This document shows positions 33,304 through 41,789 of a stretch of 64,000 nucleotides of DNA, piece after piece (the stretch's first letter is position 1; every line of letters starts with the position of its first letter). This stretch comes from Natranaerofaba carboxydovora (lineage in GTDB: Bacteria; Bacillota; Natranaerobiia; Natranaerobiales; Natranaerofabaceae). A program made the translations under genes and the position numbers. A model generated the notes under the pieces. That model ran no database searches, had not been told where the DNA came from, and saw only the letters and a program-made list of their open reading frames with translations. The stretch is from contig NZ_CP054394.1 of NCBI RefSeq assembly GCF_022539405.1, positions 312,501 to 376,500 of the forward strand, written 5' to 3'.

Positions 33304-35028
33304 ATGGAACAGGTTACTTTAAAAATAGATGGGGAAGAAGTAAAGGTTGATAGAGGTGCTACTGTTTTAGAAGCTGCAGAGAAAATAGGGATAAAAATAC
33401 CCACACTGTGTTATCATCCGGCGTTAGAACCTGAGGCAGGATGTAGGATATGCGTCGTTCAGCTAGGAGATAGCAGCAAACTAACTGCTGCATGTGCAAC
33501 CCAGGTTGAAGATAATATGGAGATCAAAACAAAATCAAAGCTGGCAAAGGATACAAGAAAGACAAATTTGGAGTTAATTTTGGCTAACCACCCTCTAAAA
33601 TGTACCAGCTGCTGGCGCAATCTTAACTGTGAGCTTCAAGAACTTGCCCATCAAATGGGTGTGGAAGAAAGTATCTATGCAGGAAGAAAGCGTGAGCTGC
33701 CTGTAGATGATAGTAGTGCCGGTATAACAAGAGAGCCGGAGAAGTGCATTCACTGTGGACGATGTATTAACGTATGCAGTGAAATACAAAGCGTGGATGC
33801 CCTTGGATTTTTGAAACGGGGTTTTGAAACAGAAGTCGGCACACCCCCGGGGATAAACCTGGCTGACAGTGTTTGTGTGCAGTGCGGCCAGTGTGCAGCT
33901 TACTGTCCTGTGGGAGCAATATATGAAAGCACTTCAATAAATGATGTTTGGGAAGCTATATACGACCCCCAAAAACATGTAATAGTTCAGACAGCACCTG
34001 CAGTTCAAGTGAGTTTGGGAGAGGAGTTAGGAGCTTCTCCTGGAATTTCTGTGACGGGGAAAATGATATCTTCTCTAAGAAAGCTTGGTTTTGACCGGGT
34101 GTTTAGTACAGAATTTACTGCCGATGTGGTCATTATGGAAGAAGGACATGAACTTTTAGATCGCATTAACAAAAAAGGACCTCTTCCGTTAATAACATCC
34201 TGCAGCCCTGGATGGATAAAATTTATAGAGCACTTTTATCCCGATCTATTGGATTATGTCTCGACTTCTAAATCACCTCAGCAGGCTTTTGGGGCTTTGG
34301 CCAAATCTTATTACCCGGGGAAAAAAGGTATTGACCCAGAGAGTGTATTTGTGGTTTCTGTAATGCCCTGTACAGCTAAGAAGTTTGAGGCAAAAAGGCC
34401 TGAGATGGAAAATAAGGGTCTACGGGACGTGGATGCTGTACTTACAACTAGAGAGTTATCTCGTATGATTAAAGAGGCAGGAATAGACTTTTGGGGATTA
34501 GAAGAAGGAGTATATGATAACCCCCTTGGTATACAAACGGGAGCGGCAACTATCTTTGGGGCAACAGGTGGAGTGTGTGAAGCAGCCCTTCGTACTGTGT
34601 ATGAGCTGGTTAATGAAGAAGAACTGCCTTCGATGGAATTTGAGCCGGTGAGGGGATTAAATGGGATAAAAGAAGCTAATACAAAACTTGGTGATATGGA
34701 AGTGAAAGTAGCTGTTATAAACGGCTTAAAAAATGCACGTACTGTCTTAGATGAGTTAAGAAATGGTAGGTGTGAATATGATTTTATTGAGATTATGGCT
34801 TGCCCTGGAGGGTGTATTGGAGGTGGAGGGCAGCCTATACCATCTAACAAAGATGTATTGGAATCAAGAATTAAAGCCATCTATCAAGTTGATGAGAAAC
34901 AAACTATTAGAAAGTCCCATGAAAATCCAGCTGTTAAAGAACTTTATCGCGACTTTCTAGAAAAACCACTAGGGCACAAATCCCATGAATTACTTCATAC
35001 TAAATATTTTGAAAGAAATAAGCTTTAG
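33304..35028 (+). CDS. hndD: [FeFe] hydrogenase catalytic subunit
   Basis: 574 aa, soluble. In order: an N-terminal [2Fe-2S] domain (CYHPALEPEAGCRICVV), a His-ligated cluster (HPLKCTSC), two [4Fe-4S] clusters (CIHCGRCINVC, CVQCGQCAAYCP), and the H-cluster domain with TSCSPGW, MPCTAKKFE and MACPGGCIGGGGQP. All H-cluster ligands are present, so it should reduce protons or oxidise H2. ATG 33304 has AGGAGGAG ten bases upstream. It is the last gene of the operon and ends at a strong terminator. Maturases HydEFG are not in this window. Confidence 0.96.
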   Translation: MEQVTLKIDGEEVKVDRGATVLEAAEKIGIKIPTLCYHPALEPEAGCRICVVQLGDSSKLTAACATQVEDNMEIKTKSKLAKDTRKTNLELILANHPLKCTSCWRNLNCELQELAHQMGVEESIYAGRKRELPVDDSSAGITREPEKCIHCGRCINVCSEIQSVDALGFLKRGFETEVGTPPGINLADSVCVQCGQCAAYCPVGAIYESTSINDVWEAIYDPQKHVIVQTAPAVQVSLGEELGASPGISVTGKMISSLRKLGFDRVFSTEFTADVVIMEEGHELLDRINKKGPLPLITSCSPGWIKFIEHFYPDLLDYVSTSKSPQQAFGALAKSYYPGKKGIDPESVFVVSVMPCTAKKFEAKRPEMENKGLRDVDAVLTTRELSRMIKEAGIDFWGLEEGVYDNPLGIQTGAATIFGATGGVCEAALRTVYELVNEEELPSMEFEPVRGLNGIKEANTKLGDMEVKVAVINGLKNARTVLDELRNGRCEYDFIEIMACPGGCIGGGGQPIPSNKDVLESRIKAIYQVDEKQTIRKSHENPAVKELYRDFLEKPLGHKSHELLHTKYFERNKL

Positions 35029-35043
35029 GTTTTAATTAAAATG

Positions 35044-35087
35044 GCCTCCTGATAATAAAAGTTGGGAGGCTTTTTTTGATATTGTAA
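35044..35087 (+). terminator. Terminator of the hydrogenase operon
   Basis: GCCTCC and GGAGGC close a hairpin with a long loop, followed by TTTTTTTGA, 15 bp after the hndD stop. Confidence 0.8.
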
Positions 35088-35243
35088 AATTTTATTTTAC
35101 TATGCAAATTTCTAATAAATTGTTATACTTTAACTATCATTAATATTCTGTTTTTCTGCTTATTGTATTTTTATTATTTTAACTTTTTGTACTATATATT
35201 TTAGAATGGGTAGTGCTGGGTTAATCAAAGAGGTGATTTGATA

Positions 35244-36992
35244 GTGCCTGAAGTTAGAAAGTATACTGGTAAAGATTTTGACAAATTAATGGAGCAAGCT
35301 GCCAGGGACTTTAAAACTAAAAAAGAGAACCTTGAATATGAAATAGTTCAGGAAAAAGAAAAAACAGGGCTCTTTACATACTCCCCCTGGATAGTAAAAG
35401 TTAGAAGAGACAGAGACAAGGATGCAAGATATAAAGATGGAGATTTCAAAATAGAAGAAACTGATGATGGCCGTGTATTGTTGACAGTTACTCCTGCAGG
35501 AACGAGAGGCGAGAACGTTACATTTAAAGATATAGAGAGGGCATTAAAAGCAAAAGAGTACGAAGTAGAAAAAAAGTATAAGATCAATAATGTTATTGAA
35601 CTAAAAAATAGTGATCCAACAGATATAACTGAAACACTTAAAAAAGTGAAAGAAGATGGAAGTTATGAAGTTGAAATTAGCGAGGATAACATGGAGGTAT
35701 TATTAAAAGTTGAGAAGCCAAAGGGAGAAGGAGAATATATAAATCCTTCTGATGTAATAGAATACATAAAAAATCAAGGGATGCCTGTAGACAGAATAGA
35801 TGTTGGTTTGGTAGAAAAGTTAGCAGATAGAGGAAGTGAAGGTGATTTTATAAAAATAGCTGAAGGTATAAAACCTCAAAAGGGTAAAGATGGGGAAATA
35901 GAGTATTATTATTCGGCAAAAGAAAAAAAGCCAGTTGAAAACGAAGATGGTAGTGTAGATCATTATAATATTAAAAACGTAAACAATGTAAGGTCAGGCC
36001 AGGTATTGGCTAAGAGAATTCCCCCTGGCGAGGGGATAAGTGGAGAAGATTTGTTTGGCAATACTATAGAAGCTGAAGATGGTGAAGATGTACAGCTGTT
36101 AGCAGGGACAAATGCGACTATTGAAGAAAATCAGTTAATAGCAGAAAAAAGTGGTCAGGTTGTAATGGACGAAGAAGGATATGTTAATGTATATGAGGTT
36201 TATGTATTAGAGAAAAACCTTGATCTGACCACTGGCAATCTAGATGTGGTAGGCGGAGTTGTAATTAAAGGTGATGTAAGGGAAGGTATGAAGGTTAAAG
36301 CAGAAGGTGATGTTGAGATACATGGAACTGCTTCTTCTTGTATAATTGAAGCTGGTGGAGATGTTTTTATTAAACAGGGAATTGTAGGTGAGAGTAAAAG
36401 CTCAATTAACTGTAATAACAACCTGATATGTAAATTTATCGAAAACGCAGAGGTTTTTGTAGACGGGGATTTACATGTTACAGATGCTATTATGCATAGT
36501 CATGTTGAAGCTGAAAATATATACTGCTATGAAGGTAAGAAGGGCTTGGTTGTAGGTGGGTTTTTAAAAGCCGGATACGAAATAAAAGTAAAAAATCTTG
36601 GTGGTGAAATGGGGGCTAACATTGAAGTAGAAATTGGGGTTTCTCCCAAGTTAAAAAGAAGGCATGATTATATACAAAAGAACATCAATAATATTAAAGA
36701 ATACCTGAAAGATCTTGAGAGTAAAGATGGTTTTTCTAATGACGAAGAAATAATGCAAAAAAGAAAAGATTTAGAAGATCTTTTAAAAGCTTATCAAAAG
36801 GACCTTGGAATAGTAGAAGAAGAAATTGATAGAGAAAAGATGATAGACTGCAAAATCGAAGTGCTTGAAAAAGCTGCAGAAGGGGTCTATCTAAAAATTA
36901 ATAAACAGGTACATAAATTAAAAGAGGAGAAAGAGAAAGTGATTATAAAGGAGTCAAAAGAAAAAGATAGTGTAATTTTTGAGGCTATATAA
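35244..36992 (+). CDS. FapA-family (DUF342) protein
   Basis: 582 aa. An N-terminal Jag/KH-like portion (residues about 1-90, KYTGKDFDKLMEQAARDFKT) leads to the FapA region with RIPPGEGISGEDLFGNTI and a beta-helical core with repeated glycine-rich turns (TGNLDVVGGVVIKGDVREG). It ends in a coiled coil (about residues 470-570). FapA-family proteins are cytosolic, common in clostridia and Bacillus, and often lie near motility or c-di-GMP genes; the biochemical role is unsettled. GTG 35244 fits the AAGAGGTG spacing best. Confidence 0.85.
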   Translation: MPEVRKYTGKDFDKLMEQAARDFKTKKENLEYEIVQEKEKTGLFTYSPWIVKVRRDRDKDARYKDGDFKIEETDDGRVLLTVTPAGTRGENVTFKDIERALKAKEYEVEKKYKINNVIELKNSDPTDITETLKKVKEDGSYEVEISEDNMEVLLKVEKPKGEGEYINPSDVIEYIKNQGMPVDRIDVGLVEKLADRGSEGDFIKIAEGIKPQKGKDGEIEYYYSAKEKKPVENEDGSVDHYNIKNVNNVRSGQVLAKRIPPGEGISGEDLFGNTIEAEDGEDVQLLAGTNATIEENQLIAEKSGQVVMDEEGYVNVYEVYVLEKNLDLTTGNLDVVGGVVIKGDVREGMKVKAEGDVEIHGTASSCIIEAGGDVFIKQGIVGESKSSINCNNNLICKFIENAEVFVDGDLHVTDAIMHSHVEAENIYCYEGKKGLVVGGFLKAGYEIKVKNLGGEMGANIEVEIGVSPKLKRRHDYIQKNINNIKEYLKDLESKDGFSNDEEIMQKRKDLEDLLKAYQKDLGIVEEEIDREKMIDCKIEVLEKAAEGVYLKINKQVHKLKEEKEKVIIKESKEKDSVIFEAI

Positions 36993-37045
36993 GCTTAATT
37001 TCAGAGGAATTGACTAAGGAATTAAAATTAAAGAAGCACAATTAA

Positions 37046-37735
37046 TTAGATATTGTACTTCTTTAATTCTTTAAGATTGTCAAAATCAATGAACATATTT
37101 ACCAATCCATAGATAACATAAAGGCTTAAAACAGCTAGGGTTAAATAGGGAAATGCTATAAAGATAATCATTGCCACGATAGGGATTAATAAATGATATA
37201 CTTTGCCTGGTCGATAATTTTTTAACGAAGGATAGGGTATGTCGGTAATCGTTAGGTACCCTAAAACTATGATTACTATAAACTCCAAAAAGAATGGAAA
37301 TACCCCTAAATAACTGATTAGTGCCACGATTATTCCGGCAACATTGATTGGTAGTCCAGGAAATTCTTCCTTTGCAGAGCCGTATAAAAACATTGCATTG
37401 TATTTAGCTATATGATAAGTGCCAAATAGCAAAAAGATTATCGATGGAATGTAGTAGGGAATGCTTAGTTCCCCTGGACTCACTAGATAAAAATAAGTAG
37501 GTACTATTCCAAAGGAAAAGTAATCACTTAAAGAATCAAGCTCTTTTCCAACTACGCTTGTTACGTTTAGTTTGCGGGCTATCCTTCCATCAATACCATC
37601 AAAAAATAAAGCTAGTATTATTATGGATAGAGCTAATCTTGTGTTGTCTGTGTAAAGCAATGTTAGTGCAATAAAGCCAAGAGAAAGATTAATAAATGTA
37701 AAGATAGAAGGTAGCCATTTTGCGGTGTTTATCAT
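37046..37735 (-). CDS. pssA: CDP-diacylglycerol-serine O-phosphatidyltransferase
   Basis: 229-aa integral membrane enzyme of the CDP-alcohol phosphotransferase family. It shows the complete catalytic motif DGIDGRIARKLN...GKELDSLSD (D-G-x2-A-R...G-x3-D-x3-D) and about seven helices. SIIILALFFDGIDGRIAR followed by SYFSFGIVPTYF fits the PssA group of Gram-positive bacteria. It would make phosphatidylserine for phosphatidylethanolamine synthesis. No decarboxylase gene is adjacent. ATG 37735 lies nine bases after GGAGG. Confidence 0.88.
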   Translation of the reverse strand: MINTAKWLPSIFTFINLSLGFIALTLLYTDNTRLALSIIILALFFDGIDGRIARKLNVTSVVGKELDSLSDYFSFGIVPTYFYLVSPGELSIPYYIPSIIFLLFGTYHIAKYNAMFLYGSAKEEFPGLPINVAGIIVALISYLGVFPFFLEFIVIIVLGYLTITDIPYPSLKNYRPGKVYHLLIPIVAMIIFIAFPYLTLAVLSLYVIYGLVNMFIDFDNLKELKKYNI

Positions 37736-37881
37736 TGTCAAATTCCTCCATATTATTGCGATGTATTTATTAATATGCTCTAAAAACTTGCTGTTTATTA
37801 TATTTCTTTATTATATTAAAATTACCTTTAAAAGATTATAATTAAAATAAAATAAATTAGCAATAGATAGGAGGAATGAAC

Positions 37882-38310
37882 ATGGGAGAGGAAACAGTAT
37901 CTAATGAAATAAAAGATTATATATTGAGACTTAATCAAGCTACACCTTACCACAGGCTTTTGGATATGAACATAACTAAAATTAAAAAAGGTTACTGTGA
38001 GGCAAAACTAGTAGTTGAAGAAAAACATGCGAATCCAATGAGGATTGCTCATGGAGGGGTGGCTTTTTCTATATTAGACACAGTATCTGGAAGTGCGGCT
38101 AGAACAATTGGGTACGAAGTCTCTACAGTTGAGATGAATATCAGTTACTTTAATCCTTCTTACATAGGAAATGAATTAACAGCATTAGGTAAAGTGTTAA
38201 AAGCAGGGAAGAAAATAATTGTTGTTGAGGGGAAACTATATCACGAAGGAAAATTGTTATCCGTCTCAAGACAAAATTTAATGAACTTGGGCCCACTGAA
38301 TTTAGAATAA
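37882..38310 (+). CDS. PaaI-type hotdog thioesterase
   Basis: 142 aa, a single hotdog domain. It has NPMRIAHGGVAFSILDTVSG (the HGG motif with the catalytic Asp a few residues later), then STVEMNISYFNPSYIG. Such enzymes hydrolyse acyl-CoA thioesters, often phenylacetyl-type. It stands alone, so the substrate cannot be assigned. ATG 37882 lies eight bases after GGAGG; the ATG two codons earlier is too close. Confidence 0.88.
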   Translation: MGEETVSNEIKDYILRLNQATPYHRLLDMNITKIKKGYCEAKLVVEEKHANPMRIAHGGVAFSILDTVSGSAARTIGYEVSTVEMNISYFNPSYIGNELTALGKVLKAGKKIIVVEGKLYHEGKLLSVSRQNLMNLGPLNLE

Positions 38311-38488
38311 TTTGATGTTTTTTGTATTGTTTTATATAGTTTTGTCGACAAGAAGGTATAATCTTACAAAAATAGAATTAAATTATACAAATAAAATTTT
38401 CTGACTAATAAAACTTCTCGCTGGAGCGCTATGTATTCAGTTAATAAAGTCAAGCGGCAAAACAACAAAAAATGGGAGGTGGGGAAAA

Positions 38489-38719
38489 ATTTGTGAAAAA
38501 GATAAACAAAAAGAAAAGAAGTTATTAGAAGCTCTAGAAATAGTAGATGAATTCGTTAAAGAAGAAAAGGATAGGTTGGAGGAAGGGCGTTCTATGTCAA
38601 GTGCCAATAAGAATAGGTTAAACACTGCAAGGAAAATCATTAATGAAACAGTTATTAATTGTGAAACAGCTACTGACACAAAAAAAGGTCAATCGAAGCC
38701 CCTAAACATTAAACATTAA
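38489..38719 (+). CDS. Small acidic/basic helical protein, start unclear (possible frameshift)
   Basis: One frame here reads EKDKQKEKKLLEALEIVDEF, then VKEEKDRLEEG and NKNRLNTARKIINETV, a plausible helical protein of about 75 aa. Its ribosome-binding site GGGAGGTGGGG is excellent, yet the start that fits it (GTG 38493) is in another frame and stops after 11 codons. One extra A in the A-run at 38496-38500 would join them. Otherwise an ATT at 38489 must be the start. No family is recognised. The reverse-strand reading here is rejected. Confidence 0.4.
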   Translation: MCEKDKQKEKKLLEALEIVDEFVKEEKDRLEEGRSMSSANKNRLNTARKIINETVINCETATDTKKGQSKPLNIKH

Positions 38720-38792
38720 ATACACCTTTATTATTATTTTTCTTTTATTTTAACTTTTTATCTAAAAAAACTAAAAATGCTGTTTTAAATAT

Positions 38793-38954
38793 TTAGTTTA
38801 TATTAGAGATTTCGTTGTATTTATTAAGAACTACATCTAATTCTTTGCTTTTTTGTATAACTTCAGGATTTTGGAAACTCCCTTTGTTCTGCACTAAGTC
38901 TTTTATCTCATCACGAATTCTCTCTATATCTTCAAGAGTTTTTTGAAGTTCCAT
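38793..38954 (-). CDS. Spo0E-like sporulation regulatory peptide
   Basis: 53 aa, reading ELQKTLEDIERIRDEIKDLV, then NPEVIQKSKELDVVLNKYN. This is the Spo0E-family pattern: two helices with an SxELD-type signature (here SKELD). Bacillus members dephosphorylate Spo0A-P and hold back sporulation. ATG 38954 is preceded by GGTGGTG. It is a monocistronic gene in a 0.9-kb gene-poor stretch, and it supports a spore-forming host. Confidence 0.75.
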   Translation of the reverse strand: MELQKTLEDIERIRDEIKDLVQNKGSFQNPEVIQKSKELDVVLNKYNEISNIN

Positions 38955-39131
38955 TTTAATCACCACCAAAATTAATAGAGTTATTTTTTAATAAAAAATA
39001 AAATATATTTTGAACTATTAGATAATATTAGATTATTAGCAAAAATAGAGATGCCTTTATAACATTCAACAAAAAATAACAAAACCCTTCAATATTTAGT
39101 AATTTTATATAAAAAATTTAAAAATTTCCTA

Positions 39132-39158
39132 AAACTCCGTAAAAGGAGTTTTTTCTTT
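39132..39158. terminator. Terminator-like hairpin ahead of the permease promoter
   Basis: AAACTCC and GGAGTTT form a 7-bp stem with a 6-nt loop, followed by TTTCTTTG. No gene reads directly into it on the plus strand; it may end a short transcript from 38.5 kb. Confidence 0.5.
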
Positions 39159-39173
39159 GTTAGTGAACAATTA

Positions 39174-39202
39174 TTGTAACACTTTGTTTTTCTTGCTATA
39201 AT
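39174..39202 (+). promoter_or_regulatory. Sigma-A promoter of the second split permease
   Basis: TTGTAA (39174-39179) and a perfect TATAAT (39197-39202) with 17-bp spacing, about 47 bp ahead of the permease start. Confidence 0.7.
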
Positions 39203-39248
39203 TAACTAACTAATTATAGCATTATTATATTAAGCTAAGGAGGCAATT

Positions 39249-39776
39249 ATGAAAGGACCTCTATATATTGTTTTGTTAGCTACCTTATTTGTTAGTCTAA
39301 TAGCTTATCTAACAGGCGGTATTTCATTGTTAATAGAAGGTATGGGAGCGACTTTACATACTTTAATACAAGCTATTCCTCTTATTTTAGCTGCATTTGT
39401 AGTTGTAGGACAACTTCAGCAGTTAGTTTCTACAGAAGTTATTAATAAGATGCTGCAAAGATTTAGCGGTCTTAAAGGTATAATTGTAGCCTCTGTTGCT
39501 GGAGGTATATTTCCTGGCCCTCCTTATGTTTACTATCCATTCTTAGCTAGCTTCAAGGAGAAAAAAATTCCCTTTTATCTCTTTTTTACCTTTATAGTAG
39601 GAAAGCAAACGTATGATTTTGCCAGGCTTCCTATGGAAGTAAGTTTAATAAATCCAGGGATAGCACTATTGAGAAATATAATAACTGCCCCTGTACCAAT
39701 AATTATGGGTATATTGTCTCGCTATATTTACTTAGATATAAATACAGATGTTTTTTTTGAAGAGAGGGATGATTAA
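39249..39776 (+). CDS. Half-size permease, subunit A (second locus)
   Basis: 175 aa, about five membrane helices. VSTEVINKMLQRFSGLKGII followed by SVAGGIFPGPPYVYYPFLASF is the same arrangement as in the permease halves at 21462-22520 (an amphipathic segment ending GLKG, then a Gly/Pro-rich re-entrant-like stretch). It resembles half of a YraQ/ArsP-like permease. AAGGAGG precedes the ATG. Its stop overlaps the start of the next gene, so both halves are translated together. The substrate is unknown. Confidence 0.7.
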   Translation: MKGPLYIVLLATLFVSLIAYLTGGISLLIEGMGATLHTLIQAIPLILAAFVVVGQLQQLVSTEVINKMLQRFSGLKGIIVASVAGGIFPGPPYVYYPFLASFKEKKIPFYLFFTFIVGKQTYDFARLPMEVSLINPGIALLRNIITAPVPIIMGILSRYIYLDINTDVFFEERDD

Positions 39777-40264
39777 TGCTTTTGCCTACTCTTTTTTTTG
39801 TAATAGTAGCTATTGTATTAATTGTTTTAAATTCAAAAAAAGGCAGACATAGAACAGGTTTAAAAAGCGGAGCAAAACAGTTGGCGGCTGTTTTGCCTGT
39901 AATATTAATAGCTTTTATGCTAGCAGGTATGATTGAAGTTATCATTCCTGAGGAATTTGTTAAGCAGTGGCTTGCTCGAGAGGCTGGTTTTAGAGGGGTG
40001 ATCTTAGGTACTATAGGTGGCAGCTTGTTAGCAATGGGTCCTTATGCTTCATTTCCCATAATAGCCTCTATTTTTGCGGCCGGGGCAGGACTTGGAACGG
40101 TAGTATCGTTAATTTTTGCCTGGTGCTTACTTGGGCTTAGTAGACTTCCGTATGAGTTGGGTTTCTTTGGTCCTCGTTTTGCAATCGCCAGGTTATCTCT
40201 TAGTGTTCCTTTTTGTTTGCTTGCTGGTGTGATAGCACATGTAATAGAATTAATTTTATATTGA
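39776..40264 (+). CDS. Half-size permease, subunit B (second locus)
   Basis: 162 aa with about five helices. IPEEFVKQWLAREAGFRGVI and GTIGGSLLAMGPYASFPIIAS mirror the A subunit. The one-base overlap (TAATG) with the upstream gene indicates translational coupling. As at 21.5-22.5 kb, two half-permeases form a unit; here no TetR gene accompanies them and a small two-helix protein follows instead. Confidence 0.7.
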   Translation: MLLPTLFFVIVAIVLIVLNSKKGRHRTGLKSGAKQLAAVLPVILIAFMLAGMIEVIIPEEFVKQWLAREAGFRGVILGTIGGSLLAMGPYASFPIIASIFAAGAGLGTVVSLIFAWCLLGLSRLPYELGFFGPRFAIARLSLSVPFCLLAGVIAHVIELILY

Positions 40265-40286
40265 TTTGAAAGGACAAGTGAGTTAT

Positions 40287-40577
40287 ATGTCAGAAAATAA
40301 AGATGAAGATGTAGAAAAAGATATAAATGTTAATTCGGTTATTTCTTTAACTTTAGGTGTTTTATCGATAATTATTTTCCCTTTTATTGGCTGGATATTG
40401 GGTTTGGCTGGTTTGATTTATAGTAGAAGAAGTTTTAAAGAAATTGGTGAAACTGGTGAACATGGTAAAAACCTTGCCACTGCTGGAAGGATCTGTAGTA
40501 TAGTTGGGGTTTTAGTAAGTTTTTTGTTTTTGATTGTTATTATTGGTGGGTATGTAATGTACAGAAGTGGTATTTGA
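40287..40577 (+). CDS. DUF4190-like small membrane protein
   Basis: 96 aa with an acidic N-terminal tail (SENKDEDVEKD) and two hydrophobic helices (VISLTLGVLSIIIFPFIGWI and SIVGVLVSFLFLIVIIGGYV) joined by a short polar loop containing GEHGKNLATAG. This is the usual DUF4190 layout. It lies 22 bp after the split permease and is probably co-transcribed. Function unknown. Its 3' end almost touches the convergent cheC-like gene. Confidence 0.7.
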   Translation: MSENKDEDVEKDINVNSVISLTLGVLSIIIFPFIGWILGLAGLIYSRRSFKEIGETGEHGKNLATAGRICSIVGVLVSFLFLIVIIGGYVMYRSGI

Positions 40578-40578
40578 T

Positions 40579-41199
40579 TTATTCTATACCCAGTGAATTT
40601 AATATTTTATCGAAGGAACCCATGCTGGGAATCAAGAAAAAACGCCCACCTATATTGTTATTTTCGTTACTGAAAATAGTTTCTATTAAAAGCACACGAT
40701 CACTAACGTCTTTTACTTGAGAGGTTATAGTTTCTAAAAGTGAATTGTCTTTATCGACGGAGATATTAGGTGTTGAAGGTTGAAAATCCAACTTGGTTAA
40801 CATCGATAGAGCTCCGAGATACGAGCTTGCTGTGATATTACCAGTTTCCTTCAGTGCAGATATCTCCATTTCTTCTAACTCCTTATTTAATATATCTTTA
40901 GGCACTTCCTTCTTCATTAATTCATTTACAAGCTTTATACCATCTACGTAGTCAAGGATTAATGCTATGGTGCCTGGAGCATCGCCTTCAATTTTCAGAT
41001 ACACTCCAATAACTTTATCCTGGGAGTTTTTTAAAAAATCTGCAATTTCATCAAAGTTAATAACACCTACTTCTGGTACACTCATATTTATCCTACTTGA
41101 AAGAAAATGAGAAAGGGCAGTTGCTGCATTGCCCGCGCCAATATTTCCTGCCTCTTTTAAGACGTCTAATTTTTGTTCATTTATCTTAGGTTCAGTCAT
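40579..41199 (-). CDS. cheC: CheC-family chemotaxis phosphatase
   Basis: 206 aa with two copies of the CheC/CheX active-site helix (LDVLKEAGNIGAGNA near residue 10 and ISALKETGNITAS near residue 113), each carrying the conserved Glu and Asn. Such proteins dephosphorylate CheY-P. No cheD gene is adjacent. ATG 41199 is placed by the GGAGGTGG site. A YjfB-like motility gene lies upstream in the same direction, which supports a chemotaxis or motility role. Confidence 0.88.
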   Translation of the reverse strand: MTEPKINEQKLDVLKEAGNIGAGNAATALSHFLSSRINMSVPEVGVINFDEIADFLKNSQDKVIGVYLKIEGDAPGTIALILDYVDGIKLVNELMKKEVPKDILNKELEEMEISALKETGNITASSYLGALSMLTKLDFQPSTPNISVDKDNSLLETITSQVKDVSDRVLLIETIFSNENNNIGGRFFLIPSMGSFDKILNSLGIE

Positions 41200-41320
41200 A
41201 ATATCCACCTCCAAAGACCTTATTCGAGAATTATAATTATTAACAATATATATTACATAAATAATATTCGTCAGTTGTTTATCTTTTCCTGCATATTTTT
41301 ATATTTTCCAAATAATAATT

Positions 41321-41353
41321 TAGGACAGATCGCTTGTAGAACGACCTGTCCTA
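41321..41353 (-). terminator. Terminator of the yjfB-like gene
   Basis: TAGGACAG and CTGTCCTA form an 8-bp stem, with an inner GATC/CGAC-type extension. The leftward strand continues into an A/T-rich run. Confidence 0.65.
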
Positions 41354-41362
41354 ATGAAAGGA

Positions 41363-41569
41363 TTATGCCAGCATGTCTAGATTACTTCCTTTGTGTGGCT
41401 CCATTGATTGCATCTCTTGTTGTGCTCCTTCTCCTACTTCTTCAATCATGTCAACCATGTTTTCTCCCGAGGTCTCTTCAGCTTCCATTGCCAAATTTTT
41501 GACTTGTGTATCTACTTGTTGTGCTAGGTTCTGCTGGGCCATTTGCTGAGATAGTGCTGCTACATCCAC
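41363..41569 (-). CDS. YjfB-family putative motility protein
   Basis: 68 aa. The N terminus MDVAALSQQMAQQNLAQQV and the amphipathic middle VKNLAMEAEETSGENMVDMI match the small YjfB 'putative motility protein' family, which starts with MD-AALS and is otherwise unstudied. The GGAGG site precedes the ATG. It sits beside cheC. The C-terminal tail is acidic and Met-rich. Confidence 0.75.
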   Translation of the reverse strand: MDVAALSQQMAQQNLAQQVDTQVKNLAMEAEETSGENMVDMIEEVGEGAQQEMQSMEPHKGSNLDMLA

Positions 41570-41789
41570 TAGCTAGCACCTCCTTTCGCCAAAATAAATA
41601 CTGGCACTTACAATGCTAACAATTATTAAAATTTTATCCAATATTTAAGCATAAATGTTTACAAAATTTTTATTTATTAAACATTATAATTTAAGATTAA
41701 ATATAAAATTTAATATTTTACAAAAATCAATTATAAATCTATAATGTAAAAAGCTAAATAATTATTTTACAAAAAAGAGGGATTTGAAA

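Noticed and set aside
34311-34880. Leftward 189-aa frame opposite the hydrogenase large subunit
   Set aside because: It lies antisense to the H-cluster motifs and shows no recognisable domain.
38437-38679. Leftward 80-aa frame in the gene-poor region
   Set aside because: The plus strand has the ribosome-binding site and helical protein-like codon pattern; the reverse frame is Ser/Leu-rich shadow sequence.
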